Shown: positions 18,870 to 27,725, numbered from the stretch's first letter. The stretch is 64,000 nucleotides of DNA from Chloroflexi bacterium OLB13 (GCA_001567485.1 JZRA01000068.1:248001-312000); one strand, 5' to 3'. Numbers and translations are program-made. Notes: generated by a model not told the origin, from the letters alone.

Positions 18870-20240
18870 ATGACCCTGTGGGGCGGCGCGTTCAGCGAAC
18901 CGACAGATGACGATCTCCGGCGGCTCAATGACAGCCTACCGTTCGATCAGCGCATGGCGGCGGAGGATATTCGCGGCAGCATCGCGTGGGCGAACGGGTT
19001 GGCGCGCGCAGGAGTCATCACACGCGGCGAGGCCGAGACCCTCGTCGGCGGACTCAACGAGATCGCGCGGGAGTTCACGGCAGGCACGTTCGTGTTCGCG
19101 GAGGGGGATGAAGACATTCACACCGCGGTCGAGCGTCGGCTGACCGAACTCGTTGGGCCGGTCGGCGGCAAGCTGCATACCGGTCGCAGCCGTAACGATC
19201 AGGTTGCCACCGACTTCCGGCTGTGGGCGCGCGGCGCAGCGGTTGATCTGCTGGTGGCTGTCCGCCATCTGATGCGGGTACTGGCCGAACGCGCCGGTGA
19301 GCACGCCGATACCGTCATGCCGGGATTCACCCACCTTCAGCCCGCACAGCCGATCACAGCGGGCCACTGGCTGATGAGCGTGTTCTGGATGCTCGAACGC
19401 GACACGCAGCGGTTGACCGATACGATCTCGCGCATTGATGTGCTGCCGCTGGGGAGCGGCGCGCTGGCCGGCGTGCCGTTTCCTATTGATCGCGCCGCGC
19501 TGGCGTCGGAACTCGGCTTCGCGTCAATCAGCCCAAACAGCCTCGACGCAGTCAGCGATCGGGACTTCGTGGCGGAACTGCTTTTCGGGTGCGCGTTGTT
19601 GGGAGCGCACCTGAGCCGCCTTGCGGAAGACGTGATCCTGTTCAGCAATCCCGCCTTTGGCTACGTGACGCTGGCTGACCGCTACAGCACGGGATCAAGC
19701 CTGATGCCGCAGAAGCGCAACGCCGACCCGATGGAGCTGACTCGCGGCAAAGCCGGCCGGATCATCGGCGACCTGACGGGATTGTTGACGACGCTAAAGG
19801 GCCTGCCGACCGGCTACAACAAGGATTTGCAAGAGGACAAGGAACCGCTGTTCGACGCCATCGACACGCTCGGCCAACTGCTGCCTGTCGTGACCGGCGT
19901 CGTCCGCACGCTGACCTTCCATCCCGACCGGATGCGCGCGGGACTAGTCGCGGAGATGCTGGCGACCGACTTGGCTGAGTATCTCGTGCGCAAGGGCATG
20001 CCGTTTCGCGAGGCGCATCACACCGCAGGGCGGGCCGTGCGGATGGCGCGCGAGCGCGGTGTCCCGCTTGACCAACTGTCGCTCGACGATCTGCGCGGGC
20101 TGTCCGGCCTGATCGCCGACGATGTCGCGGCCGTCTTCGATTACGATGCGTCGGTGCGTTCGCGGTCGGCGCCGGGTGGCACCGCGCCGGAGAGCGTGCG
20201 GGCGCAGGTGGCGGCGGGCCTCGCGCTGCTCGCGGACTAG
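18870..20240 (+). CDS. argH: Argininosuccinate lyase
   Basis: A 456-residue enzyme of the fumarase/aspartase superfamily that splits argininosuccinate into arginine and fumarate. Conserved region 1 is HTGRSRNDQVATDFRLW, region 2 is MPGFTHLQPAQPITAGHWL, and region 3 the flexible signature loop TGSSLMPQKRNADPMEL, which bears the catalytic serine. The usual proline after KRN/KKN is alanine here, a mild departure. It follows argG by 261 bases of repeats on the same strand and has a GAGG site near ATG 18870. Its tail is four bases from comF. Confidence 0.95.
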   Translation: MTLWGGAFSEPTDDDLRRLNDSLPFDQRMAAEDIRGSIAWANGLARAGVITRGEAETLVGGLNEIAREFTAGTFVFAEGDEDIHTAVERRLTELVGPVGGKLHTGRSRNDQVATDFRLWARGAAVDLLVAVRHLMRVLAERAGEHADTVMPGFTHLQPAQPITAGHWLMSVFWMLERDTQRLTDTISRIDVLPLGSGALAGVPFPIDRAALASELGFASISPNSLDAVSDRDFVAELLFGCALLGAHLSRLAEDVILFSNPAFGYVTLADRYSTGSSLMPQKRNADPMELTRGKAGRIIGDLTGLLTTLKGLPTGYNKDLQEDKEPLFDAIDTLGQLLPVVTGVVRTLTFHPDRMRAGLVAEMLATDLAEYLVRKGMPFREAHHTAGRAVRMARERGVPLDQLSLDDLRGLSGLIADDVAAVFDYDASVRSRSAPGGTAPESVRAQVAAGLALLAD

Positions 20241-20243
20241 CCG

Positions 20244-20876
20244 ATGCTTCGGCAGGCGGTCGGATGGCTGCTCGATCTGCTGTACCCGCCGGCGTGCGCG
20301 CACTGTCAGCGGATCGGCGCGGCATGGTGCGAGTCATGCCGTGGTCGGCTCAACTCGCTCGGCGGCAGCGGCCTTGTCCGGGAGTTGACGCCGAATGTGC
20401 AAGCGGTGGCGGCGCACAAGTATGACGGCCTGATCCGCGATGCGGTGCTTGCGTTCAAGTTCCAGCGGGCGATCACCCTCGCTGAGACACTGGCGGCACA
20501 CATTGCAGCGACGATCACGGCGGCGAGTCTGCCCCACAGCGTGATCGTCCCGTCCCCTTCGCATCCTGACCGCGTGCGCTGGCGCGGCTACGATCATATC
20601 GCGCTGTTGGCGGAGTCCGTCGCGAATCGAACCGGACTGCCGTATGTGTATGCGCTAAAGCGAACGGCTTGGCGTGGGCCACAGGTCGGGCGTGATGCCG
20701 CGGAACGCCGGCGAGCCGTTCAGGGCGTGTTTGCGTTTTGCAGCGATCGCGTGCCGGCCTCGGTGATCCTTGTTGACGATGTGATTACGACCGGCGCGAC
20801 CATGACCGCGTGCGCGGACGCGCTGTTCAGCGCGGGCGTCGCTAATGTGGCATGCGCAGCGGTTTGCTTCGCGTGA
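20244..20876 (+). CDS. comF: ComF-family phosphoribosyltransferase-like protein
   Basis: A 210-residue protein. The N-terminus carries the ComF zinc ribbon CAHCQRIGAAWCESC (two CxxC pairs), then KYDGLIRDAVLAFKFQRA, the ComF signature helix. The PRPP-binding motif is VILVDDVITTGATMTACADAL near residue 170. Members take part in DNA uptake in Gram-positive bacteria or in unknown PRPP-dependent work elsewhere; no other competence gene is in the window. It begins four bases after argH and is probably its transcriptional passenger. Confidence 0.85.
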   Translation: MLRQAVGWLLDLLYPPACAHCQRIGAAWCESCRGRLNSLGGSGLVRELTPNVQAVAAHKYDGLIRDAVLAFKFQRAITLAETLAAHIAATITAASLPHSVIVPSPSHPDRVRWRGYDHIALLAESVANRTGLPYVYALKRTAWRGPQVGRDAAERRRAVQGVFAFCSDRVPASVILVDDVITTGATMTACADALFSAGVANVACAAVCFA

Positions 20877-20879
20877 ACG

Positions 20880-21857
20880 TCAATCGCCGGGATAGGTGAC
20901 GCCCCACTGTCTGCGCAGGTCGTCCATGATACGCGCAATCGTTAGCGTATCGTCGTGCGGCATTTGGGGCGATTCGGTGTGACCTTCGCGCAGGCAGCGA
21001 TGCACTTCCTCCAGCTCGTGCTGATAGCCCCAGTTTTGCCGTGGGATCGTGAGGTGTTCTTCGACGCCGTCGATCACGGTGGTCAGGTCGTTGGGACGCC
21101 AGAACGGCTCGTGCAAACGCGCGCGGCCCTTTGTCCCGTAGATGCGCGCGTCGTTCGACAACTGTGTGCGGATGGCGCACGTGATGTTTGCGACGGCCCC
21201 CGATGGAAAGCCCAAGATGATGGCGGCCTGCTCGTCCACGTTCGTCGCGCTGAGCTGAGCGAAGCCGGTCACACGATCCGGCGTGCCTAACAGCTTGACG
21301 GCGAGCGCCAGCGCATAGACGCCGAGGTCGAGCAGCGCGCCACCGCCCTTTGACGGATCGAATAAGCGGCTGACGGGATCGAACTGCGCGCGGAAGCCGA
21401 ACTCGGCATTGATCGCGCGGATTTCACCCAGCGCGCCCGTCCACGCCAGCTCATACAGCTTGCGATGGGCGGGGATGAAGCGCGACCAAATCGCCTCCAT
21501 CACAAACAGGTTGTGGCGCTCGGCATAGTCGATCATCTCCTGCGCCTGCCGGGCGTTCAGCGCGAACGGCTTCTCGCACAGCACCGGTTTGCCCGCCCGC
21601 AAACACGCCATCGTGTTCTGATAGTGCAGGTGATTGGGAGTTGCGACATAGATCACGTCGACGTTCGGATCGTGGATCAGCGCGTCATAACTGCCGTAAG
21701 CGTGTGGAACGCCGAATTCTTCTGCGAACGTGTTCGCGGCGGCCTGCGACCGGCTGCCGACCGCCGTGACGACCGCATCCTCCATGGTGTCGATGTCATG
21801 CGCCAATTTGCGGGCGATATTTCCAGTTGCCAGAATGCCCCAGCGGATCGGAGTCAC
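20880..21857 (-). CDS. Gfo/Idh/MocA-family NAD(P)-dependent oxidoreductase
   Basis: A 325-residue protein. The Rossmann domain opens RWGILATGNIARKLAHDI, and VLCEKPFALNARQAQEM holds the EKP motif whose lysine is catalytic in this family. The C-terminal domain is the usual alpha/beta sugar-binding fold (FGFRAQFDPVSRLFDPSKGGGALLDLGVY). These enzymes oxidise or reduce sugars and cyclitols, or cleave dihydrodiols. The start is GTG 21857, with TAGGAG upstream. It lies downstream of the EamA transporter on the same strand, 79 bases apart, so co-transcription and shared riboswitch control are possible. Confidence 0.85.
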   Translation of the reverse strand: MTPIRWGILATGNIARKLAHDIDTMEDAVVTAVGSRSQAAANTFAEEFGVPHAYGSYDALIHDPNVDVIYVATPNHLHYQNTMACLRAGKPVLCEKPFALNARQAQEMIDYAERHNLFVMEAIWSRFIPAHRKLYELAWTGALGEIRAINAEFGFRAQFDPVSRLFDPSKGGGALLDLGVYALALAVKLLGTPDRVTGFAQLSATNVDEQAAIILGFPSGAVANITCAIRTQLSNDARIYGTKGRARLHEPFWRPNDLTTVIDGVEEHLTIPRQNWGYQHELEEVHRCLREGHTESPQMPHDDTLTIARIMDDLRRQWGVTYPGD

Positions 21858-21936
21858 AAGCAGCTCCTAACGGCGCCGAAACGGCGGTGTTGTCTGACGT
21901 CGCGCGCTGATTTTAGCGCATCTGGCGATGGGTTCG

Positions 21937-22862
21937 TCACGCCGGTTGGTCTGTGGTCTGTGTGAGAGACGGCCGTGGTGCGCGACGCAGCCGGCGAACT
22001 TGCACGAGCAGAATGCCGGCCGCTGCGAGCAGCATGCCGGCAACTTCGCGTATCGACAGCGCGTCACCGAGGAAAATCCACGCCAGCGCCCCAATCTGGA
22101 TCAGCATGGTACTGTTGATCATGCTGGACTCCATGGCGGAAAGGGTTCGCTGCGTATGATTCCACAACGTGAACGCAAATGCCGTGTTGATTCCTGCCAG
22201 CCATACGATGAACCCGATCTCTCCCACCCCGAGCTGTGGCACGCCCTGCGTGAACAGCGCCGCAACGATCAACATCGCCGCGCCGACCCCCATGCTGATC
22301 GTGGTGATGAGCAGAGGAGACAGCGTCGCTGTCCGGTTGACGAAACGGCCCAACACGGCGGCGGCGGCATTGGCGAACACTTGAAACGTGGCTACTGCGA
22401 GACCGATCATCTGTGTGCCGGAGAAGTCCGCCTCTGCGAAGTACAGGGCGATACCGGCGAAAAACACAGTGATACCGGCGATTTGTAGGCGGGTCGGGTG
22501 TTCGGCGAGCCACACCGTGCCGAACACCAACACGACGGCAGACGTACCGTTCAGCATCATGCTGTGGGTGGCAGGCGGAAGATAATCGAGCGCGACGAAC
22601 TGCGCGCCTGTGTGAGCGTGTACATCACCAAACCGAGCGCGATGAGACGCCGCCAATCGGCACGGGTGAGGCGGGCGGTCATCCCTCGGCGGGACGTGCG
22701 CAGCGCCAGCGGAAGGAGAAACACAAATGCAAGGCTATAGCGCAGCCCTGCGAACGTTAGCGGCGGAAGCGTTTCAAGCCCGGTTTTAATCAGGATGACG
22801 GAGGTTGACCATAGGAACGTGACGAACAGCGCCTGCAATATACTGCGGACATGCGAAGGCAT
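21937..22862 (-). CDS. EamA/DMT-family transporter, frameshifted
   Basis: About 308 residues when repaired. There are ten predicted membrane helices in two EamA repeats, starting MPSHVRSILQALFVTFLWSTSVILIKTGL. The frame breaks near 22605: coding-strand CAGGCGCGCAGTTC should read CAG GGC GCG CAG TTC, restoring ..TLTQGAQFVALDYLPPATHSMM. One G has been lost in a G+C-rich run. Both halves keep typical DMT residues. EamA proteins export metabolites or drugs. The gene's 5' leader carries a ykkC-family riboswitch, which makes this a candidate exporter for the riboswitch ligand. AAAGGA precedes ATG 22862. Confidence 0.75.
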
Positions 22863-22907
22863 AGCCAATCCTTTCGGACGGTGACGGATAGAGACGCAAA
22901 AACGTCT

Positions 22908-23029
22908 CCAACCGCACTCCTCCGGGTTTCTTGCCTTTGAGATGCAGACCACGAAACGTGGTATTCCGCAGCGCTTGAACCAGTCCCGGCGTGTTTGCCG
23001 GCGGAACCCTAGCTGCCTCTATAGGTTGG
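22908..23029 (-). promoter_or_regulatory. ykkC-family riboswitch (guanidine-I-like; subtype unresolved)
   Basis: On the minus strand, P1 is CCAACC (23029-23024) with GGTTGG (22913-22908). Inside it stand the invariant CTAGGGTTCCG (23012-23002), a P2 hairpin CCGGC/GCCGG, ACTGGTTCAAG in the place of the family's CUGGUCCGAGAG, a P3 hairpin with ACCACG/CGTGGT, and AAGGCAAGAAACCCGGAGGAG-like 3' core (22944-22924), close to the GGAUAAAAGCCCGGGAGA element. Order and spacing match ykkC RNAs, which bind guanidine (subtype 1) or ppGpp/PRPP (subtype 2). It is 45 bases upstream of the transporter ATG. The expression platform is unclear; GAGACG-TTTTTG-CGTCTC follows the aptamer. Confidence 0.7.
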
Positions 23030-23036
23030 CCGCCTC

Positions 23037-23072
23037 ATTATAGCAGGCGTCCCCGGTCTGTGTGATGTCACA
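23037..23072 (-). promoter_or_regulatory. Extended -10 promoter and possible operator for the EamA transporter
   Basis: On the minus strand TGC-TATAAT (-10 at 23042-23037) forms an extended -10 box about 7 bases before the riboswitch. No good -35 hexamer is seen. At 23061-23072 the inverted repeat TGTGA-N2-TCACA covers the -35 region and could be an operator (inference). Confidence 0.5.
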
Positions 23073-23158
23073 ACACGGTACGGCGGCGGATATTTGGGCA
23101 ACGTGCAGCAGAATGCTTGGTCAGGTTAGACGAATTTCCGGCGTAATCCACGGATTCG

Positions 23159-23187
23159 TTGACAAGCGACAAAAATATGGTTAGCCT
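23159..23187 (+). promoter_or_regulatory. Sigma70-type promoter of the ilv-leu operon
   Basis: A perfect -35 TTGACA (23159-23164), a 17-base spacer and TAGCCT (23182-23187). The start would be near 23194, giving a ~32-base leader before the branched-chain leader peptide. The arg promoter in this window has the same layout (TTGACA / TATCCT). Confidence 0.7.
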
Positions 23188-23225
23188 TGTCGCAACTTGT
23201 GAACAAATCCACAGGGATCCATATC

Positions 23226-23300
23226 ATGCGCGAAGCCGCGCGTTCCGTAGTCATTAGCATTGCCCTCGTACTCGTCCTTATTATTGGGAACGGGCTTTAA
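23226..23300 (+). CDS. Branched-chain amino-acid attenuator leader peptide
   Basis: A 24-codon ORF beginning MREAARSVVISIALVLVLII and ending GNGL then TAA. Twelve of 24 residues are Val, Ile or Leu, eleven of them packed between residues 8 and 20 (codons GTA, GTC, ATT, CTC, CTT). An AGGGA site lies before ATG 23226. It sits 39 bases after a strong promoter and 48 bases before an intrinsic terminator in front of ilvE. This is the pattern of the ilvBN/ilvGMEDA leader peptides of other bacteria: ribosomes stall on Val/Ile/Leu codons when the charged tRNAs are scarce. Confidence 0.85.
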   Translation: MREAARSVVISIALVLVLIIGNGL

Positions 23301-23301
23301 T

Positions 23302-23379
23302 GGCTTGGGACGCGGACTGACGCCGCAAGTGAGCAGAACCTGCACACGAAAGCCCCCAAGCCGGGGGCTTTCGGCGTTT
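23302..23379 (+). promoter_or_regulatory. Transcription attenuator of the ilv-leu operon
   Basis: The terminator stem is GAAAGCCCCC (23348-23357) with GGGGGCTTTC (23363-23372), a 5-base loop and a short TTT (23377-23379). GGCTTGGG (23302-23309), two bases after the leader stop codon, is perfectly complementary to CCCAAGCC (23355-23362), which covers the end of the terminator's 5' arm and the whole loop. The two pairings exclude each other. A ribosome at the leader stop would mask 23302-23309 and permit termination; one stalled on the Val/Ile/Leu codons (23247-23285) would leave it free, giving antitermination. Confidence 0.8.
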
Positions 23380-23401
23380 AATGGGATGGAAAGGACGTGA
23401 G

Positions 23402-24322
23402 ATGAACTTTGGGACTTATGCATGGCGCAACGGCGAATGGGTCGCGTTCGAGGACTGCACCGTCCACGTCACCACCCATGCGCTGCACTACGGATCGAGC
23501 GTGTTCGAGGGTATTCGCGCCTACAGCACGCCGCAGGGGCCGGCGGTATTCCGGCTTCAGCCGCACACCAAACGGATGGTCAATTCGTGCAAGCTGGCGA
23601 AGATCGACCTGCCGTACAGCGCCGACCAAATCAACAGCGCGATTCTTGAGACGATCCGCCGCAATGGGCATGACTCGTGCTACGTCCGTCCGCTTGCCTT
23701 TCGCGGGCAGGGCGCGATGGGGCTTGAGGGCCGCAAGAACAGTACCGACCTTGTGATCCTCACGATGGAGTGGGGGAGATACCTCGGATCGGACGCCATC
23801 GAGAACGGCGTTGACGTGCAGATCAGCTCGTGGCGGCGAATGGCCCCCGGCACGGCGTCGAGCTGGGGCAAGATCGGCGGGCAGTACATCAACAGCCAGT
23901 TTATCAGCATGGAAGCGCACGACAATGGGTTCCACGAAGGGCTTGCGCTCGACATCAACGGCTATGTGAGCGAGGGCGCTGGTGAGAACGTGTTCGTGGT
24001 CGTTGACGGCGTCGTCATCACGCCGGGAAGCTGGGCGTCGATCCTGCTGGGCGTCACGCGGGACAGTGCGATCACGCTGCTGAAGGAGATGGGTGTCGAG
24101 GTGCGCTTCGAGCCGATCCCGCGCGACATGCTGTACTTGGCCGACGAGGTGTTCTTCACCGGCACGGCCGCCGAGATTACGCCGGTACGGTCGATTGACC
24201 GGATTCCGGTAGGCAGCGGCACGCGCGGCCCGATTACGAAAGCCGTACAGGATCGGTTCTTCGGGATCACATCAGGCGCGGTCGAGGACAAGTACGGCTG
24301 GCTGAGTTACGTGAATAAGTAA
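23402..24322 (+). CDS. ilvE: Branched-chain amino-acid aminotransferase
   Basis: A 306-residue fold-type IV PLP enzyme that transfers the amino group from glutamate to the 2-oxo acids of Val, Leu and Ile. HVTTHALHYGSSVFEGIRAY is the N-terminal signature; the PLP lysine is in WGKIGGQYINSQF; ALDINGYVSEGAGENVFVV is the class-IV motif. ATG 23402 follows AAAGGA; longer in-frame starts overlap the terminator. It is the first structural gene after the attenuator, so the last step of the pathway heads the operon. Confidence 0.95.
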   Translation: MNFGTYAWRNGEWVAFEDCTVHVTTHALHYGSSVFEGIRAYSTPQGPAVFRLQPHTKRMVNSCKLAKIDLPYSADQINSAILETIRRNGHDSCYVRPLAFRGQGAMGLEGRKNSTDLVILTMEWGRYLGSDAIENGVDVQISSWRRMAPGTASSWGKIGGQYINSQFISMEAHDNGFHEGLALDINGYVSEGAGENVFVVVDGVVITPGSWASILLGVTRDSAITLLKEMGVEVRFEPIPRDMLYLADEVFFTGTAAEITPVRSIDRIPVGSGTRGPITKAVQDRFFGITSGAVEDKYGWLSYVNK

Positions 24323-24391
24323 ACGATAGCGGGCGCGCAGCCCGCCCAAGCGTGAATGCGAACAGGTAGTGAGCGGGGAGACGAACCAACA

Positions 24392-26098
24392 ATGCTGCTG
24401 ACCGGCGCGGAAATCCTACTGGAGTGTCTCATCAAGGAAGGGGTCGAAGTCGTCTTCGGCTATCCGGGTGGCGCAATCCTCCCGACGTATGACTCGATGA
24501 CCAAGTACCCGCAGATTCGCCACGTCCTTGTTCGTCACGAGCAGGGCGCGAGCCACATGGCCGACGGATACGCGCGCGCGTCAGGGAAAGTCGGCGTGTG
24601 TATCGCCACCAGCGGGCCGGGCGCGACCAACCTCGTCACGGGCCTCGCTACCGCCTTGATGGACTCGGTGGGCATCGTCGCCATCACCGGTCAGGTCGCG
24701 CGCGGCTCCATCGGAACCGATGCGTTCCAAGAGACCGATGTCACGGGTGTGACTCTGCCGGTGACCAAGCACAACTACCTCGTGATGTCCGCGGCCGAAA
24801 TCCCGCTTGTCGTTGAGGAGGCGTTCCACATCGCCCGATCTGGCCGGCCCGGCCCGGTGCTGATCGACATTCCGAAGGATGTGCAAACGGAGAAGGCCGA
24901 ATTTGGCAGCTATCCGACCGGAAAGCTGCGGCTGCCGGGGTATAAAGTCGCCAGCAGCGCCGACGAGAACGACCTTGCCGAAGCGATCCGGCTGATCCAA
25001 GAGGCGGAGCGCCCGCTGATCCTCGCCGGTCACGGCCTCATCATGGGCAACGCCACGCAGCAGCTTCAAGAATTGGCGGAGATCGCGGGCATCCCCGTGA
25101 CGCTCACACTGCTCGGCAAGGGCGCGCTGCCCGAACAGCACCCGCTGTGCATCGGCATGATGGGCATGCACGGCCACGCCGCCAGCAACCACGCGATTCA
25201 AGAGGCCGATCTGCTCATCGCGCTCGGTATGCGGTTCGATGACCGCGTGACCGGCAACCTCAAGACGTATTCGCCGCTCTCGCGCAAGATCCACGTCGAC
25301 ATCGACCCCTCGGAGATCAACAAGAACGTGAAGGTCGACGTGGGCATCGTGGGCGATCTGCGCACCGTGCTGACTCAGATGCTCCCGCATGTGCCGCGTA
25401 AACAGCATCCGGAGTGGGTGCGCCGTATCCGTGATTGGCAGGAAGACGGCAGCGAGCGCGATATCGTCACGCATTACACCGGCTCTACACTGCTCGGCGC
25501 GCAGGTCATCAACGACCTATGGAAGTTCACTGATGGCAACGCGGTGACTGTGACGGATGTCGGACAGCATCAGATGTTGGAGGCGCAGTACTATCCGCAC
25601 CAGCGCCCGTCCACGCTGTTGACCAGCGGCGGGTTGGGGACGATGGGCTTCGGCTTTCCGGCCGCCATCGGCGCGAAGTTCGCCAAGCCTGACGAGGAAG
25701 TGTGGGCGATTGTCGGGGACGGTGGGTTCCAGATGACGCTGGCGGAGCTGGCGACCGCGCGGCAGGAGAACGTCGACGTGAATATCGCCATCCTGAACAA
25801 TGGATTCCTCGGCATGGTGCGCCAGTGGCAGGAAATCTTCTACGAACAGCGCTACCACGCCACCCCGATGGTCAATCCCGACTTCTGCAAACTGGCGGAA
25901 GCCTACGGGATCCCGTCAATGCGCGTGACCAGCCGCGATCAGATCAAAGAATCGGTCGACTTCGCGCGCAGTATCAAAGGCCCGGTGCTGATCGAGTACG
26001 TCATCCTCAAAGAGGAGATGGTGTATCCGATGGTGCCTTCTGGGGCCGATCTGGACAAGATGATCCGACGTCCGAAGTGGGGAGAGACACAGCCATGA
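24392..26098 (+). CDS. ilvB: Acetolactate synthase, large (catalytic) subunit
   Basis: A 568-residue ThDP- and FAD-dependent enzyme that condenses two pyruvates to acetolactate (or pyruvate with 2-oxobutyrate). VVFGYPGGAILPTYD opens the Pyr domain; the catalytic glutamate is in VRHEQGASHMADGYARASG; the ThDP motif runs GDGGFQMTLAELATARQEN.. to LNNGFLGMVRQWQE. ATG 24392 is preceded by GGGAG; an upstream in-frame ATG at 24356 lacks a ribosome-binding site and adds no conserved sequence. The stop overlaps ilvN by ATGA, consistent with subunit coupling. Confidence 0.95.
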   Translation: MLLTGAEILLECLIKEGVEVVFGYPGGAILPTYDSMTKYPQIRHVLVRHEQGASHMADGYARASGKVGVCIATSGPGATNLVTGLATALMDSVGIVAITGQVARGSIGTDAFQETDVTGVTLPVTKHNYLVMSAAEIPLVVEEAFHIARSGRPGPVLIDIPKDVQTEKAEFGSYPTGKLRLPGYKVASSADENDLAEAIRLIQEAERPLILAGHGLIMGNATQQLQELAEIAGIPVTLTLLGKGALPEQHPLCIGMMGMHGHAASNHAIQEADLLIALGMRFDDRVTGNLKTYSPLSRKIHVDIDPSEINKNVKVDVGIVGDLRTVLTQMLPHVPRKQHPEWVRRIRDWQEDGSERDIVTHYTGSTLLGAQVINDLWKFTDGNAVTVTDVGQHQMLEAQYYPHQRPSTLLTSGGLGTMGFGFPAAIGAKFAKPDEEVWAIVGDGGFQMTLAELATARQENVDVNIAILNNGFLGMVRQWQEIFYEQRYHATPMVNPDFCKLAEAYGIPSMRVTSRDQIKESVDFARSIKGPVLIEYVILKEEMVYPMVPSGADLDKMIRRPKWGETQP

Positions 26099-26664
26099 GC
26101 ACGAACGCAAACAAGAAGCACATCATCTCCGCGCTGGTCGAGAACAAGCCCGGCGTGCTCAACCGGCTCGTGAGTCTGTTCCGGCGGCGCAACTTCAATA
26201 TCGACAGCCTGACGGTCGGGCGCACCCACAAGCCGCACGTCAGCCGCATGACCATCGTGATCGACGGCCAGCGGCTCAACCCGCGCCAGATGGTCGCCAA
26301 TCTGTACAAGCTGGTGAACGTCATCGACGCCCGCATGATTAGCGAAGACCTGCATGTCGAACGCGATATGGCGCTGGTGAAGGTGCGCACGGACGACACC
26401 GAGAGCTTCAACGCCGTGACCGAGCTGTGCGAACGGTTCCCCGCCCGCATCATCGACATGGGGATGCAGGTCGCCATCGTGGAGATCACGGCGCGCACCG
26501 AGTTGGTCGAGGAATTTATCAACCAGCTCAAGCCGATCGGTATCGTCGAGCTGGTGCGTACCGGCGTCGTCGCGATGGGGCGCGGCGTGCGCACGCAGGA
26601 TACCGAGTACGAGCCGGCGTCGATTTCGATGAACGGCGGCGAACTTGAGCGTTACAGCGTCTAA
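26095..26664 (+). CDS. ilvN: Acetolactate synthase, small (regulatory) subunit
   Basis: A 189-residue protein with the N-terminal ACT domain ([34 protein letters not shown]), which binds valine for feedback inhibition, and the longer C-terminal domain ([36 protein letters not shown]) that activates the catalytic subunit. It has the length and layout of IlvH/IlvN. It is translationally coupled to ilvB. Confidence 0.95.
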   Translation: MSTNANKKHIISALVENKPGVLNRLVSLFRRRNFNIDSLTVGRTHKPHVSRMTIVIDGQRLNPRQMVANLYKLVNVIDARMISEDLHVERDMALVKVRTDDTESFNAVTELCERFPARIIDMGMQVAIVEITARTELVEEFINQLKPIGIVELVRTGVVAMGRGVRTQDTEYEPASISMNGGELERYSV

Positions 26665-26717
26665 TTACTGGGAGATCCGGGGAATTGGCCCCGACGTACG
26701 GAGGGAATGTCGCACTC

Positions 26718-27725
26718 ATGGCAACGATGTATTACGAAAACCACGCCGACCTGAACCTGCTGGCTGGCAAGACGATTGCAGTGATCGGGTACGGCAGTCA
26801 AGGGCACGCGCACGCTCTGAACTGCAAGGACAGCGGGCTGAACGTGGTCGTCGGCCTGCCTGCCAGCAGCAAGAGCCGCGCTAAGGCCGAGGCCGACGGT
26901 CTGACCGTCCTCACGCCGGCCGAGGCGACCAAGGCTGCCGATGTCATTATGATCGTCACGCCGGATACGGTGCAGGCTGATGTGTATAACGCAGAGATCG
27001 GCCCCAACTTGAAGGCCGGCGCGATGCTGATGTTCGCGCACGGGTTCAATATCCACTTCGGGACGATCGTGCCGCCGGCCAACGTCGACGTGACGATGGT
27101 CGCGCCCAAGTCACCCGGCCACCGCGTACGTGAGGTCTATCTCGACGGCGGCGGCGTGCCGGGTCTGGTCGCGGTGCATCAGGACGCGACCGGGCAGGCC
27201 AAGGCAAAGGCGCTGGCCTATGCGAAGGCGATTGGCTGCACACGCGCCGGCGTGATCGAGACCACGTTCAAAGAGGAAACCGAGACCGACCTCTTTGGTG
27301 AGCAGGTCGTCCTGTGCGGCGGCGTCACGGCGCTGATCCGCGCGAGCTTCGAGACGTTGGTCAAGGCCGGGTATCAGCCGGAGATCGCCTACTTCGAGTG
27401 CATGCACGAACTCAAACTGATTGTTGACCTGCTGTATCAAGGCGGCCTGAGCTATATGTGGTACAGCGTGAGCGACACGGCGGAGTACGGCGGCTACCTC
27501 GTCGGCGACTCGTTCGAGAGTATGGTCAAAGAGGAGATGGCCGGTGTGCTGTCCCGCATCCAGAGCGGCGAGTTCGCCCGTACATGGATCAAAGAGAACA
27601 AGGATGGCCGCCCGAATTTCGGCCCGCGCCGCCAGACCGAACACGATCTGCTGCTCGAAAAGGTCGGCGCCGAGCTGCGCGACATGATGCCGTTCCTGAA
27701 CGCCAAGCGGATCAAGCAGGGCTAA
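26718..27725 (+). CDS. ilvC: Ketol-acid reductoisomerase (NADP+)
   Basis: A 335-residue class I KARI, which isomerises and reduces acetolactate to 2,3-dihydroxy-isovalerate. The Rossmann motif is [33 protein letters not shown] is the loop that sets NADPH preference (serines and basic residue). The knotted C-terminal domain carries [14 protein letters not shown] and [16 protein letters not shown] with the magnesium-binding acidic residues. ATG 26718 gives the standard N-terminus; it is 53 bases from the ilvN stop. Confidence 0.95.
   Translation: MATMYYENHADLNLLAGKTIAVIGYGSQGHAHALNCKDSGLNVVVGLPASSKSRAKAEADGLTVLTPAEATKAADVIMIVTPDTVQADVYNAEIGPNLKAGAMLMFAHGFNIHFGTIVPPANVDVTMVAPKSPGHRVREVYLDGGGVPGLVAVHQDATGQAKAKALAYAKAIGCTRAGVIETTFKEETETDLFGEQVVLCGGVTALIRASFETLVKAGYQPEIAYFECMHELKLIVDLLYQGGLSYMWYSVSDTAEYGGYLVGDSFESMVKEEMAGVLSRIQSGEFARTWIKENKDGRPNFGPRRQTEHDLLLEKVGAELRDMMPFLNAKRIKQG

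Noticed and set aside
23226-23379. ilv leader considered as a T-box
   Set aside because: No T-box sequence, no specifier-loop arrangement; the Val/Ile/Leu-rich ORF gives a better account.
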